This document shows positions 38,115-56,406 of a DNA stretch of 64,000 nt, piece after piece. The notes beneath the pieces were generated by a model. It did no database searches and had not been told where the DNA came from. It worked only from the letters and a program-made list of their open reading frames with translations. How positions within the stretch are numbered: position 1 is the stretch's first letter; each line of letters begins with the position of its first letter. The DNA is from Camillea tinctor (lineage: Eukaryota > Ascomycota > Sordariomycetes > Xylariales > Xylariaceae): NCBI GenBank assembly GCA_022578605.1, contig MU394060.1:248001-312000 (forward strand), read 5' to 3'. A program made the translations under genes and the position numbers.

Positions 38115-41100
38115 GACGACGGCGATACAAGATCGGGGCGGAGTCGACGAAAAGAGAGAGAGAAAAAGAGAGAAAAGATTTCAACCGATCATAGGAGTGA
38201 AATTGAGAAAGACTTATCGAGAAGGAAACATGACAAGAATCTAGGAACTCCAACTGAGGTGCAGATAGAATTAGAGGGAAATGCTGAAAAGGCTACAAAA
38301 GGCTACCGGAAACCCACAGCTGAATCGGGTTCCACGACGATCGTATGAAATAATACCGAGACACGGCCTTCCCTTCCTGTCACTGACGTTATGGCCGGGC
38401 GGATTGGCAGGGGCAATTGATGAAATTACCCACCAGGCGAGCAGGTAATACGAGGGGGGGAAGAAGGAAGAAGAGGGGGGGAAACTGGGGGGGCGAATTA
38501 TGTTTCCTCTTCAGATCGTTTCCCTCGTGTGGTGCGTATGTGTGGGTGTAAAGCTAGGGAGGTAAATAAGAAACAATAATTCGATGGACTGGAATACAAC
38601 AAACCCACACATGAAAAACACCCGTTTTATGACCTGCATTCCGTGACCATTTATGTGGCGTGAGATGTGACGACAGGATTAGAATAACATTACCCAAAAC
38701 AGTCTGATAGGCACATCTAGAAGAATAAAAAGGAAAGGAAAGGAGAAGAGAAGAGAAGAGCAGTAATAATAGCCTTACAACAATGACAATCAGCAAACGA
38801 TCGATTTCATTGCTTGCTTGCCTGATTGCCTATTACTTTTACTTTCTTTTCTTTATTGTACATATTATTGGTGCTGCTATGACGAGAATAGGGCGATGGG
38901 TGAAACTAAATCTGTAGTGTAGGATGAGAGAAGCTATCTCACTTACATAGATACATTTGAATAACACAGTACCTAAGTTGCAGCGATAGCCAATGAAATG
39001 ACGTCGACTTCCTGTCGAGGTAACGCAGAACTGCAGATTACAGATAAACCTGGGGGTGACAACGGGGATAATGACGGGCGGCGAATCACCCATGGACAAG
39101 GATGGCCGAGTACCCGAGAACCCAAAAGCGGGGAAATGGCGTTTAACAGAGATGGCATTGAACATTGAAAGAAATTAAAAAAAGGTTTGTTGCTAAAACG
39201 TATGTGTTACTGGAATTGGGTTCAACGAGTTCTTGAAAGAAGATCTTTTAAATTAGTTTGAGGAGATTAAAAAGTCTAAGATGCCAACCAGCTTTAACTA
39301 ATCTTCTGCAAATATGTTACACGTAACTGCAATGGGGTATGTCGAATACACTACCCTACCTAACTTTGTCATTTCTTCTTCTTTTGTCAGGAAGTGCGAG
39401 GTTTACCACATGAGCTCGTATTCGAGTGAGGTTAAGTAACACGCACCGCATGTTATTGCTTATGTAGGTCCGTTTATACGTCGAAAAGAGACGACCTATA
39501 AGCACGATGTATCCACTAGGTTAGCTATAGAATGTATCCAGGGCTGCTAGGTAGGGTTATATATGTATATGATAGGCAGTCTAGGTTAGATCGATAGGTC
39601 AGCCCGGATCTAATAGCTTAAGTGAAGGGAGAAAACTTACTAGTAGTAGTACAGTATTTTACGTACCTACCTACTAGTATACTAACTAGTATGTACCTAC
39701 ACTGCTACATTGTAAGACGTGGTACAAACTACTAGTAGAGCACAAGATCGTACCTAATTGGTGCGAGCTTATTTGAATACTTCAATGTTATCACTTACAC
39801 GGAAATGAGACGAATACCAGGCCAGGCATGTTGACCTTTCGATGATCACACGCCAATGTCTCCGACGATTCGATAACCTGGATTTGGGGTGCATTTCCTT
39901 AAAGTGTGATTTGATATTGCTTCTTGTACGTCTTAAATAGGTGCTCCCTCGAGGGGTGACTCGAGGGGTAATGGTACCGTTGAAGACTGTTCAGTGACAG
40001 ATGTATTCTCAGCCCCAAGTTCTTCTTCTCATGACAATTACGGGTGGTTGGTACTAGGTAGCAAAGACGAGTACAATGTGGCTGAACTGAATCTCCTAGC
40101 TTCGTGCAGACAAGTGGATGGAACGTGACGGACAAGAACAACGCTGCAGAGCTTTCAGTGGCAAGCGAAACCTACTCAACATTCCAAATCCATCATAATT
40201 GCATCTAAACTAGCAATGAAATCCTGCCGAATGCCTTAGTTGAACATGTTCATGCATGACCAGACATGAATTCTCATATTAGAAGAAGAAGAACTGTTAT
40301 CAAGTGAGACATAGTGGCAGAGACGAATGATCAAGTAGGCAGGTAAGGTTCATATGCTCAATGATCAGGAGCGTAGAAGTTCCCGTGGTAAAAATTCCTG
40401 GAATTGATCTCCTATTTTGTTTTGTCTTGGTATCTTATTAATCGCGGTCTTATACTAAAGGCGAATTTCTGACCTTGCTGGTAGAAAAAGGAATGTAGTC
40501 GATTATTCCCTTTGCTCTTTGTTGTGACTTGTATACTGGTGTTGCCATATGATTGAAGAGCTTGTCGCCATTGATATCGAAAGACCTAGGTTATAAATAA
40601 GGCAAGCTCTAAGAAGAGGAACGGTCCGGTGCCATCCTTTTAACAGGTTTTCCAGTGCTCCCAATCTAGAAACGGTGAATATAGACACCTATATTTTAGC
40701 GAATACCTTGGGTACCTCACTGAGGGATGTAGACCTCGGGATAAATTAGAGGCTGTTACGGAGTATGAGATCTTTGCGTCCTTGCGATGACGAACCTAAA
40801 AAGTTTTGGGTTGGGTTGAGAATGCCGCTACCGACTAGGCACCGGAATAGTTAACCTAGGAGTTATGTCCGCATGAATCTGACAACTTGATGACCATCGA
40901 TAGGTAGTAAGAAGTCCACCAAAAAAGGTTCAAACCTACCAAGCAGTGCTTACGAACCGGGTGGTACGGCCTCGACTATGCTTATGTATGTTTATGAATT
41001 AGTTCGATAGGCAGCAGAATAAACTGGAGGTATTTGTAAGGTATCGGTAGAAGTGATATATGGGGAGTGATTCTAATTATATCCATTAAGCTATTTAATA

Positions 41101-42532
41101 GTACTGTAATGGCGTAGGTATACTCTCTCCCGCACATGTGAAGTAACTCATACTTACGACTGAGCATGTCATGTCACATGAGTGTCGAATGTTTTAAAGT
41201 AGTTATGACCCTTAACCTCTAGCAGAACTTGGTGCCTCTGACTAGAGGAGGTTAGGTACTACCTAACTAGGCTGTTAGGTAGGTATGGTTGATTGGAGGA
41301 AGCTCGAATTCAAGAATCTAAAGAATCCAAGAAGGCTCGGCAATGCATAGCCACGGCAAGTTGTGGCTAGTGCGAGAGGCGCATTCTGGGTAGATTGCGT
41401 AACCCATCTTGAGATTGGGTCAAGGTACCTAGGCAGCTAGGTTTGGTGTAAGAGGGTATCGCCAGGGCTGCTCAAATACTTGTATGGTTACTCAAGACTC
41501 CAGTGAACTGGCTGACTGGTCGCATTTAACCTAGGTTAACCTAGTATGTAGTACATATGACCTACCAGGTAGCTACACCAAAAACACAAGTACCTCCTTC
41601 CTCCCTGCCAGCCTGCCTCCCTAATCTACATACAGTCAGTACCTCCCATACACACTTCATGTAGTAGATAACTCAATAGAGTAGGTGCGGAAGGTGAACA
41701 AGTATGTAGGTACGCATCATATGATGTCCATATGTGTCTTTTTGTTTTTTTCGCCATCCATTTGACATCAGCCATTCAACCAACTTAAAATGCATACATA
41801 TTATCTACCTAGGCTGCTAGGTAACCTATCATCTATTTGTATACTACAAAATACTCAGGTTTAATCATTAAGGATTTTGTTGATTCATACCCGACCTCCC
41901 TATCGGTTAAGTTCGTATTAAAAAAATAAGTTTGAGCTTTCCATGGTTGTTTCAGGAGCATAAACAGGCAACCTTGACCTTACCTGAGGTACCTTACCCA
42001 GACCATTCACAAAGAGTTTCCCTCTCTTTGCCGCTTAGTTCACCAAGGTTACCTCCTTCCTACAGGGCCCTTACCTACCTTAGCCTAGGTACCTAACAAA
42101 TCCATTCGACCTGGCTGGCCAAACTGGGGGTGATCGAGCACAGCCGAAACAAGTGACTTCTGTGTGGACCCCCTGCAAAACGTCTCAGCAGTGAACAGAA
42201 CAGAACAACTGCGCCTTTAACTTTAGCAACCACCAACCCACCTAACATAACCAAAACCAGATTCCCACCTTTTTTTTCTAGACCCTCCAACCTCTTTCTC
42301 CCCCATTCCAACTTTCCCACATACCATTTCACCCATCACCATTACCATATCAGAGACAATACCCAACCATACCAATTCAATCCACCTCTCATCACTGCGA
42401 CCGCGACAACAATAAAATAATTATTAGAGTAGCATCTCTTCTGCGACTTGGTTGATTGTTTTTTTATTTCCTGCACATAGTCGCCGACCTATCCACTTCT
42501 CAGCCCACCAACAACAAAGCCCAACCGTCAAC
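38115..42532. other. 4.4-kb intergenic region, rich in TAGGTA/CCTAGG motifs
   Basis: The left end is the GH76 promoter and leader; the right 400 bases are the SNC1 promoter and CA-rich leader. Between them no frame is convincing. Short palindromic or near-palindromic TAGGTA/CCTAGG elements are dense, for example at 39661-39700, 41423-41443, 41528-41544, 41804-41827 and 42084-42094. Confidence 0.5.
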
Positions 42533-43450
42533 ATGTCCGGCCACCAAGAAGCTCCCTACGATCCGTACATCCCGAGCGGACAGAATGGTGCTCAACAGGG
42601 AGGAAATGCTAGAACACAGGCGCTGCAAGCAGTAAGTTGATATTATTTTGTTTTTATAATAAAATTGAATTCTTTTACTTTTTTTTTCGATGGTCTACTT
42701 GTTCCTGGGTCGCGAGATACCGCCACCACAACGATTAAAAAAAACATCTGCGACCGCCTCGCGATTATCCCACGGACCACTGCAACTCATTCAAGCCATA
42801 CGCCGACCTTCAGTATCACCATAGAACCCACTTGGTGATACTATGAGGATTCAACCACTTGATAGCAATGCGAGCGAATGCCACTTTGATAAGATCGACC
42901 GCGCAGTGATGACGACGATCGTGACGTAAGAAATACTCAGGAGGGAGAGAAGGCAGGACACGAGCAGAACAACACGGACATCATTTTATGTCCATGCACA
43001 AATATCCGAGCGAGAGCGAACTTACCTTGACCTTATCGCGATACGGACTGGTTTAGCCGACGGCCCTCTCGGACCCGGGAACAAGAAGCCAGTGATAATT
43101 TAGATTACTTTTTCGGAATGCTAATGTGGTGGTTCGCAGCAAATCGATGACACCGTCGGTGTGATGAGAGAGAACATCAACAAGGTTTCTCAGCGTGGCG
43201 AGCGTCTCGATGCTCTCCAAGATAAGACAGACAACTTGGCCGTCTCCGCCCAGGGCTTCCGTCGCGGTGCCAACAGAGTGCGCAAGCAGATGTGGTGGAA
43301 GGACATGAAGATGAGAATGTGCCTGGTTATCGGTGTCATCATCCTCATTGTCATTATTGTCGTTCCTACTGGTAAGTATAATCTATAGCGCACCAGAGAG
43401 GTCGCTCCATGCTAACGCCTCGGATCACAGTTGTTGCCACTAGACATTGA
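42533..43450 (+). CDS. SNC1: Exocytic v-SNARE, synaptobrevin/Snc1 family
   Basis: This R-SNARE sits on secretory vesicles and pairs with plasma-membrane Sso/Sec9-type SNAREs for exocytosis, which is concentrated at the tip in hyphae. Exons 42533-42631, 43140-43371 and 43431-43450 give 116 residues. After a 30-residue variable N-terminus, the SNARE helix runs from about 34 to 88 with the zero-layer Arg at position 52 (in [10 protein letters not shown]). [24 protein letters not shown] follows in pieces typical of the family: [14 protein letters not shown] and then [11 protein letters not shown]-terminal anchor (about 91-110) leaves a six-residue lumenal end, VVATRH. The last exon is only 20 bases but matches the family ending. 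The first intron is 508 bases, far longer than others in the window. The start is in an AAC-ATG-TCC context. Confidence 0.95.
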
Positions 43451-48785
<5,335 letters not shown>

Positions 48786-49479
48786 ACTAGATGGCTTTTG
48801 TTTTGTTTTTTTCGGGATCTGGTGCCCTGGTTTTTTGGTGTGGTATTTGATTACTGTATATACCTTAAGAGACTTGGTATGCTAAAAAGGATGTGTTAAT
48901 ACATTAGAGCAGTGGAGGTTGGTATTTTTTTTTCTCTCTTGGAATAAAACACGATTCGCTCATAAACTTACTTGCTGCTGCATTACATGCTTAGTTATGG
49001 CACTATAGTGGCATGTTTTTCTTGATGTTCTATCCGTAGATCCATCCCGTCGGCTTCGGGTTCTGGATGTGGGTAAGGGTAAGGATGATGATGATGATGC
49101 ATATCCCGAATAAATGGGTGTAAGTGCTAGGTTGGGTTACTCTGTCTCTGTTAGATCATCTGGTACAAATAAGTACAACCCGAGATACAAAGGCGATTAA
49201 GGTTGCATGCTGCATTCGGAGGATTTACAGGTACCCAGGCTTTGCAAATCAGGTACACAAAAGGTTCCGATAGCGGATAGAGGGGCATGGCGGGGCAATA
49301 TTTTTTTTCTTTTTTCTCCATGGCAACAACCAAATTGGATAAGAGGTACTTTAGCACTTACACCAACTTAAGCACATTATATAGGTTTACTTACCTTCTG
49401 ACTCAACCTTCGTTGCCCCTATCTCTCTCTCCCTTCATCGAAGACATAGAAATACCCGTCAATTGATTTCTCTGTCACC
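48786..49479. other. 0.7-kb intergenic region between ARG5,6 and HOM2
   Basis: It holds the ARG5,6 3' flank and the HOM2 promoter and leader, with T tracts and a GATGAT repeat near 49083-49098. I looked for TGACTC-type general-control sites and find only partial matches such as TGACTCA at about 49399-49405, about 75 bases before the HOM2 start. Confidence 0.55.
49399..49405 (+). promoter_or_regulatory. TGACTCA site, possible cross-pathway-control (Gcn4/CPC1) element
   Basis: The palindromic heptamer TGACTCA is the core bound by Gcn4/CPC1-type bZIP activators that induce amino-acid biosynthetic genes. It lies about 75 bases before the HOM2 start codon, and HOM2 is a known type of target. One short match can occur by chance and may fall inside the leader. 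Confidence 0.5.
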
Positions 49480-50981
49480 ATGGCTTCACAGTTTCCTACA
49501 AAGAAGTGCGGTATGTAACCCCCCTATCCCCTCTTATTTCCTGTTAAATAGTGTGTTGATACTAACACAACCAACTTGTTTCTCCCACCACCCAGGCGTC
49601 CTGGGATGCACTGGCTCCGTCGGCCAGCGCTTCATCCTCCTCCTGTCGCAACACCCGAACTTTGTCCTGCACGCTGTTGGTGCCTCCTCGAGATCAGCCG
49701 GCAAGAAATACAAGGATGCCGTCCGGTGGAAGCAGGCCGCGCCCATGGGCGAGGTGGGCGAGCTGGTGGTCAGGGAGTGCAAGGCCAGCGAGTTCGCGGA
49801 CTGCGATGTCATCTTCAGCGGCCTGGACTCGGATGTAGCAGGGGAAATTGGTATTATTCTCTCCGTTCTCCCTCTCTCTTCCCCCTTTATCCGCACGACC
49901 TAGGTATCCTTCCCGTGTCTGAGAAGCCCCCAACCACTAACCGCCCGACAGAGATGGAGTTCCTCAAAGCCAACCTGGCTGTCTTCTCCAACGCGAAGAA
50001 CTACCGCCGCGACCCGCTCGTGCCCCTCGTTGTGCCCACCGTCAACCTGCCGCACCTGGACCTGATCCCGCACCAGCGCCGCCACCACGGCCTGGGCAAG
50101 GGGTTCCTGGTGTGCAACTCGAACTGCGCCGTCATCGGGCTGGTCATCCCCTTCGCGGCCCTGCAGGCGCGCTTCGGCCCCGTGGATACCGTCAGCGTCG
50201 TCACCATGCAGGCTGTCTCCGGCGCGGGCTACCCGGGCGTCAGCAGCATGGACGTGCTGGACAACGTGGTGCCCTTCATCAGCGGCGAGGAGGACAAGCT
50301 CGAGACGGAGGCGCGCAAGATCCTGGGGGGCATCAACGCCGAGGCCACGGCGTTTGTGGAGCAGGATGAGCTGCGCGTTTCTGCCGCGTGCAATCGCGTC
50401 CCCGTCCTGGACGGACATACCGCGTGCGTGTCCCTGCGCTTTAAGAACCGCCCGCCCCCCACGGCGGAGGACGTCAGGGCCGCCCTGAGGGACTATGTGA
50501 GTGAGGCGGAGAGGCTGGGCTGCCCCAGCGCGCCCAGGCCCAGTATTAAGGTCTTTGATGAGCCGGATCGGCCGCAGCCTAGGCTGGATCGCGAGCTGAG
50601 CCGCGGGTACACGGTGAGTGTGGGCCGGGTGAGGGAGGATGAGAGCGGCATCTTTGATATCAAGTTTGTTGCGCTGAGCCACAATAGTAAGTTTCTCTTT
50701 TCTCTCCCTTGTTTTGGAATGTTCGCCCACTCCCCCTATCTTGATCCCTCCTTGCGGCGACAACCCCCCCTATTTACAACCACTTTATCCACTCGACGAT
50801 GAACCTTATCCCGACCTCGACCCTGGCCTTGACCCGTGTGACACTACCAAATCCCCCCTATTCCAATCTTTGTACATACGTGGCACAAAAGAAGAGATAC
50901 TGACGTGTAATAGCTGTCATTGGCGCCGCGGGCTCATCTATACTAAACGCTGAGGCGGCGGTGCTTAAGGGCTTTATCTAA
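49480..50981 (+). CDS. HOM2: Aspartate-semialdehyde dehydrogenase
   Basis: The enzyme reduces aspartyl-4-phosphate to aspartate semialdehyde with NADPH, the branch-point step towards threonine, methionine and isoleucine. Exons 49480-49510, 49596-49850, 49952-50686 and 50914-50981 give 362 residues, the normal length. The nucleotide-binding loop GCTGSVGQ starts the protein, the catalytic Cys is at 154 in CNSNCAVIG, and the [10 protein letters not shown] and conserved VPVLDGHT segments of the substrate-binding domain follow. The last exon supplies the C-terminal helix starting TVIGAAGSS. The second intron contains a frame that stays open, so an unspliced reading would look plausible but would break the conserved GEIEMEFLKA junction. 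The start lies in a CACC-ATGG context. Third positions are strongly G/C, and this produces a long antisense shadow frame. Confidence 0.96.
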
Positions 50982-53977
50982 AACCAGATATATCTTGTTC
51001 TATCTGTACATATGGGGAGAACGGGTCTATGTATAGGACACTAAACAAAATAAACAGGGAGATATGTCTATTTATCTTGGCTTTGGGGGGAAGATGTTCA
51101 AAAGGGAAAGAAAAGAAAAGAGAAATTAAAATGGGTTTTGGTCTGATGGATTGCGAGATTTCTTTTTTTGTAATGAAATAGTAAAATAACTCGGAGAGAG
51201 AGAAATAAGATGCTACTTACTCCGCAAATATCCTTTTTTTTTCTTCTTGGTATGCTTCTGAATACTTCGAATTGTGTTTGACTTGATCGTGTAGGTGCTC
51301 ACCCCCATCATTCGTAAAAAAATCCTCCCATTTTCTTCCCCCATTCCCTTTTCCTGACAATACTAACATAGATTTAGCGCTTTTTTTTTTTTTGCCTTTC
51401 TGGAAAAAGCAGAAGATCGTATTTTTGTTGCTGCTGTTGCTGGCTACAAACTCCGCATGTGCGGTTCTTCAGGGAGATTGATCTCTTCGGAGTGGAAATT
51501 GTTCTATGATTTTTCGTTTCTCGGGGCGGGAGTTGTTTAGCTGGGAGAACATGGGCAGCACGGGTAGGATAGGTAAGTAGGTAAGGCGAAGAGCACTGTA
51601 GTTGCTGGGAACTGGGCTCTGTGGGAGTCATTGGGTATGGCGATGGTGTCTACACTGGTCTGCAGCCGGGCTGAGCTGGTCTGGTCTGGTATGGTTTAGG
51701 TTGCCTGTGCGGAATCGGTGTTGGCTGTCCCAGGAGGGGTTCGGTCATGGAGGTATTCCGAGCGGCGTGGAGTCTTGGTTTTCGTGTTCTTGTTCTTTTT
51801 TTCGTTTCCTTTTCTCTCTTTTCTTTTTTCTGTCGTGATGGAAATTCCTGATCCGGGTTTGCAAAAGAAGAGAGGGGTGGTCCGTAGTATTGTTGCTCTC
51901 GCAAGTGTGAGATTTTGGATAGGTAGAGTGCCTGTGGTGCGGTGGTCGATTTATTCTCTCTTATTCGCCTTTCTTTTCTTTTTTTCCTCTCTCTGGTTTC
52001 ACGTTTTGTTTCGCCTGCTATCCTGTCCTCGGGTCCTCTATTCCCATCGCTGGCAATACATCATCCTCATCGCAGTACTTCGGTCCTCTTGGTCATCTCG
52101 AGGTGGGCGTGTAATAATCGGTTCGCATTCTTTTTTTCCCTTATCTTTGGCTAGTTATGCCGGTATTTTGTAGGTGCAGAGGCTATTTTGTATCGGGTCT
52201 CTTCTCGGATGGCTTCACACTCTGTCTGTTGCTCGGTTCTAGTGGGGGTCTCGAAAGGGGGACAACTTGTGATCTAGAAGGGTGACAAATTAGCCATCAG
52301 GAGGTGGTCATTCTCGAGTTTTGATTCTTAGTAGAAACTAACAAGGAAGATGGATAGAAAAAGAATAGCTTAGAGAAGAAGAAAAAGGGAAAAAAACTGA
52401 GTGATGATTTTTCCATTCCTGGCACCTTGCCGTCGATTTTGTATATCAAACTTCTATTTTAAGCCAATGGGTTTGGAAATGTTTTCTACTAAGAGGACAA
52501 AGCATGGTACTTACTTCGGAGTACTTGGAAGTTTGTTTGTTCTTGCTACAAAGCTATTCTTAGTATTAGGATACAGAGAAGCAATACTCCTGATATTCTT
52601 GCCGCTGGATAATTACTATTGTGTCGATTTGAATAATGTATATTTTCGTTGTAACTACCAACTCCTTGCGTAGCATACGGCAGAGCATAAGTATTTTTCT
52701 AGCCAAAAATCAGAGGTCTAAATCTTCGAGAGCCCCTTAGGTAGATTGGAGGGATTAGGAGATCATCGTGGAAATGAACGGACCTTAGGCCCTGGCAACT
52801 ATCTCTAGAGCGTACTATCGTCGACATCATCACTGGGCTACAAACAACATTCAATGGAGTAGACAGGTAGTTTTGTTATCTTAGTAATGGTAGGCATAGG
52901 AACTTCCCATACTCTAGTCGAGGTATTTCTAAGGATAAAGGAGATCCTCGAGGTGTATTTAATTTCTCCCACAGCCAAGTAGTACCCAGTTTCAGTGACC
53001 TAGGCCTCTTATCATCTCTCGATCGACAGATCTGGTGCTCGTGGACCCTGCTGCCGCCATTGTACTAGAAGCTGAGCTCCTACTCTGATAAGATCCAGCA
53101 ACGACAGTGAATGAACATCTGCTACTGCCCCGGTGGGAACTATAAATTCCATTTCTTCCACAACATTAGGTCTGCGGCTACCAAAAACAGGAGTAACAGA
53201 GCATCGATTCTTTTCTCTTTTTTTTTTGTCTCCTCCTACAGTACCTCGACTTACCTGGCGATAGGGCTTTTCCCCCAAGTAACTTTTGCATTGAATGCTT
53301 TCTTCCTTGCAGTACCTGTCCTTTCCTACTTATTTTTCTTCTTCTTTCGTACACGCAGAAGATCTTTTCATTAAAAACAACAACACACCAACTCCGTCCA
53401 TCTGGTAAGTCATCTCTCGAGTATTCTTTTTTTTCTCATCGTCATCATCTTCTTCTCCTTCTTCTTCATCTTCACTATCATCATCATTTCTCCTAACAAT
53501 TTTTTCTCCTTCAGATCTTTTCGATTTCGGACGACCCTTCGAGATTTCTCTTGCGTGTGCTACTTGTGCAAAATATTTACCAGCTACCGCATACCTACCC
53601 CCAACTGACTGCGGGTTACCGTACCGTTTCGTCTTCTCGTATTGCTTGTCTCTTGGTCCATCGAGTACTTCGCCTGGTACGCATTCCTAGGTAGAAATAA
53701 ATTCCCGGTTGGCCATGCTACTAACTTTCTTTTTGTCCTTACTCCAGAGTCCATAGTAGTCTCTATCCCCGAGGTTGTTCTACTACGCATGCAACTGACG
53801 CACGTGCTCGATACACCAACGTTCTCTTCTATTTTCAACATCAGGTTTCTCTAGATTTTCTCTTTACTGCAGCCTTTCGCTTCAGCCTACGAAGAATAGT
53901 ATCCATTTTACGGCCTCTCTTCTCGTTTGTTTTCTTCCAGCTGATTCTGAGCCGTCACTATTACCATCATCATCATC
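50982..53977. other. 3-kb intergenic region
   Basis: The left end is the HOM2 3' flank. Frames at 51374-51631 (minus) and 51718-52173 (plus) are short, Phe/Ser- or Gln-rich and unsupported. From about 53390 the sequence is a pyrimidine- and CATC-rich leader-like region directly before the RRM-like gene at 53978; it may contain an untranslated exon. Confidence 0.45.
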
Positions 53978-56406
53978 ATGTCCGACAAAGGTCCTGATCG
54001 CAGTAAGTCATCACCCTATTACCCAAGCATGGGGTCTCCCATCCAGTACCATTCCCTTTTGATAATCTAATGATTTTTCCATTACAGCTCGTAGCGATGA
54101 GGCTCGCGATACCGTTGCTGGCGGTTCTACTCAACCAAGTACCACTGGCGACAATTCTAGCTCGTCGCAACCCAGACAGCTTTCTGCGACCGAAGCAGCG
54201 CGTGCTGTAGCAGTTCCTTTGATCCCAATCCCAGGCAGTTCTGCTTCTGCTACTCGCAACGAGGGCACGCGACCGGTAAGTATAGTCCTTGCTCCTCTTT
54301 CTCTATTTCCTCAACCTCTACGCGTTGTAAATCTACAAAGATTCTCTCTACTCTAGCACAATGGCGCGCTCCTGATTATAGTATGCTAACGGTTTGTGTT
54401 TCGAAGACGGACGAACAATTTCTAGTCATGATGAACCGCCTAGTAAGTACATACTTGTCTTGCTGATACTTGAATTTCTTTCCTTCCAGTCTCTCGTTTT
54501 TGACTACAGCGTTGAATGGTGTGATGTCATTCACTTGAAGGACCCTTGCCATCATCCCTTTCTATCTACCTTCAACGGCTCTTTGATAGATAAAAGAACC
54601 TATGCTAACCTTTTCTGAATAGAATGTACCTGGCAGATACACAAATGTGACTCAAGCCTCCTCTTCTCAGGCTGTGGTATGTATTAAGTACTGTCTGTAT
54701 TGCGTCAAGAAGTTAATCACTACCTATTCGAAGCTCCACTCAGCAGCACTCCTATTCCTCTTTTATCTCTTACTAGTTCGAATTATATTTCCCCTTTATA
54801 CCTAATCCCCCTTTTCGTGGCACATCGTCGCAGATAACCTTTCTAGATGTGCTTTGTTATTGGTTATCCCCTATTTCTTATCTCGTCGAGGAAACACTCT
54901 GTTTGCTAATCGATGATTCCTACTTTTAGCTCTCGACACCTGCGCGTAACGTGGAAGATTTCTTCTTCCCCGGTCGACGTTCCAGACCAGCCCCCGGACC
55001 TATTGGAGATCGTAGACACGGAATTATTGGGGATCATAGATCAGGACCATCCACGAGCACTAGCACTACTTATTTTCCTGCTGCTGCTGCTTCTGCTGCT
55101 GCTCAAACTTCCCCTCCTACTTCACTTTCCCACTTCAATGACAACTGGAATTCGGAATCTTTTTCCATTCCCCCTACCCCCACTCTGGGAAACCGTCGCG
55201 CTGCTCCCGGCCCTTCTTCAGGAACCCAGAGTCCAGATGCCCAGATCCAGATGCTGCTACGCCTGTATGACCAGGAAAAAGAGCAGCAGCGGCAGCAGCA
55301 GCAGCAGCAACAGCTGCAGCCCAACAACGAAAGAGAGAGAAAGGGGGGAGATGGCCCAGCACCAGCCTGGGTCATCGAACCCACTCTATTGCCACCACCA
55401 CCACCGCCGCAGCCGCAACAGCAACAGCAACACCCCGTCGTCGGCCCCCGACCCCCGCCCCGCATCAGCGTTCCCTCTCGGGGGAACTGCGCCATCAACA
55501 TCTTCGGGCTCTCGTCCTTCACGAAGATGAAGAACATCTTCGACGCCCTCGAGAACACGGGCAAGGTGTGGAACTCGGTGCTGAGCCTCCGCCGGCCGGG
55601 CACGAGCGGCCGCGACTCGGCCAACTTCGCCAGAATTGAGTTCTGGACGCCAGCGGGTGCAGCCGCGGTAAGTAAATTAATTAATTGCCTGATCTTGACT
55701 ACTAACTGCGAGAACTGCCTTCTGTTTACCTGCTTAACCCTTCCCTCATTCCCTTCGCTTCGCTTCCTCCTCATTTTCCTACCGGTCTCGAGCACAGAAG
55801 TAGACAAACTGTCCTATCCTAACCGGGCGAGACACTTCGAGGCCTCTAGATTTTCCTTTTCAAATTCCTCCATTTTATTTTCTTCCTCTCTTCCTCTGCC
55901 TTCCTCCTCTTCCCAATTACCACTTTTTCCTTTCCAAAAAAAAAACCCCCCAAAACAATCTGCACAATTTACTAACTCCTCTCTCCTCTCCCCTCCAGTG
56001 CTACACCAAAACCCTCCACATAACCACCAAGCGCTCGCGCCTCCTCGGCGGCGACGACAGCGAGGAGACGCGCACCCCCTCGGTGCACTTCGACAACGCG
56101 CGGCCGACCTACCGGCGCGAGCCCGCCGTGCGCTCGCGCGTCGTCGAGGTGACCGCCTGGCCGGAGGACGCAGACCCGGCCGTGCTGGGGCCGCGGCTCG
56201 CGGCCGCCCTGCGCCAGCGCCTCGGTCCCGACGCCACCCCCTTCGACGTCGTGCGCGTCGGCCGCATCGACGTGCAGCACGACGGCCGCGAGCGCTGGTG
56301 GTGGGAGTTCTGCTCCGTGCCCGAGCTCGCCGCCCCCGTCTTCGACATCCTGTTCGAGCAGGGCCCGTACTACGTCCGCTACCTGCCCGACCCGTGCCAG
56401 CCCTAG
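53978..56406 (+). CDS. PolyQ protein with two RRM-like segments, unknown function
   Basis: Six exons, 53978-54002, 54088-54275, 54407-54442, 54623-54676, 54930-55667 and 55999-56406, join in phase and give 482 residues. Most acceptors are preceded by CTAAC/CTAAT branch motifs. The first 280 residues are low complexity: Ser/Thr-rich, then Ala/Pro-rich, with Gln runs and a Pro run. From about 286 an RRM-like fold begins with CAINIFGLS (RNP2-like) and ends with ANFARIEFW (RNP1-like); the RNP1 positions differ from the consensus, so RNA contact is uncertain. A second segment, about 395-482, has a similar strand-helix-strand pattern (RVVEVTAWPE, then RWWWEFCSVPELAAPVF). The pattern of two degenerate RRMs behind a disordered head recalls nucleoporin or mRNA-binding proteins, but I cannot name a family. 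Exons 3 and 4 (12 and 18 codons) are the least certain. Confidence 0.72.

Noticed and set aside
42632..43139. A C/D snoRNA within the long SNC1 intron (a GTGATGA C-box-like motif near 42907)
   Set aside because: No CTGA D box lies at the right distance and no terminal stem is visible.
49900..50763. A 287-codon antisense frame over HOM2
   Set aside because: It is a shadow of a strongly biased coding exon and has no family resemblance.
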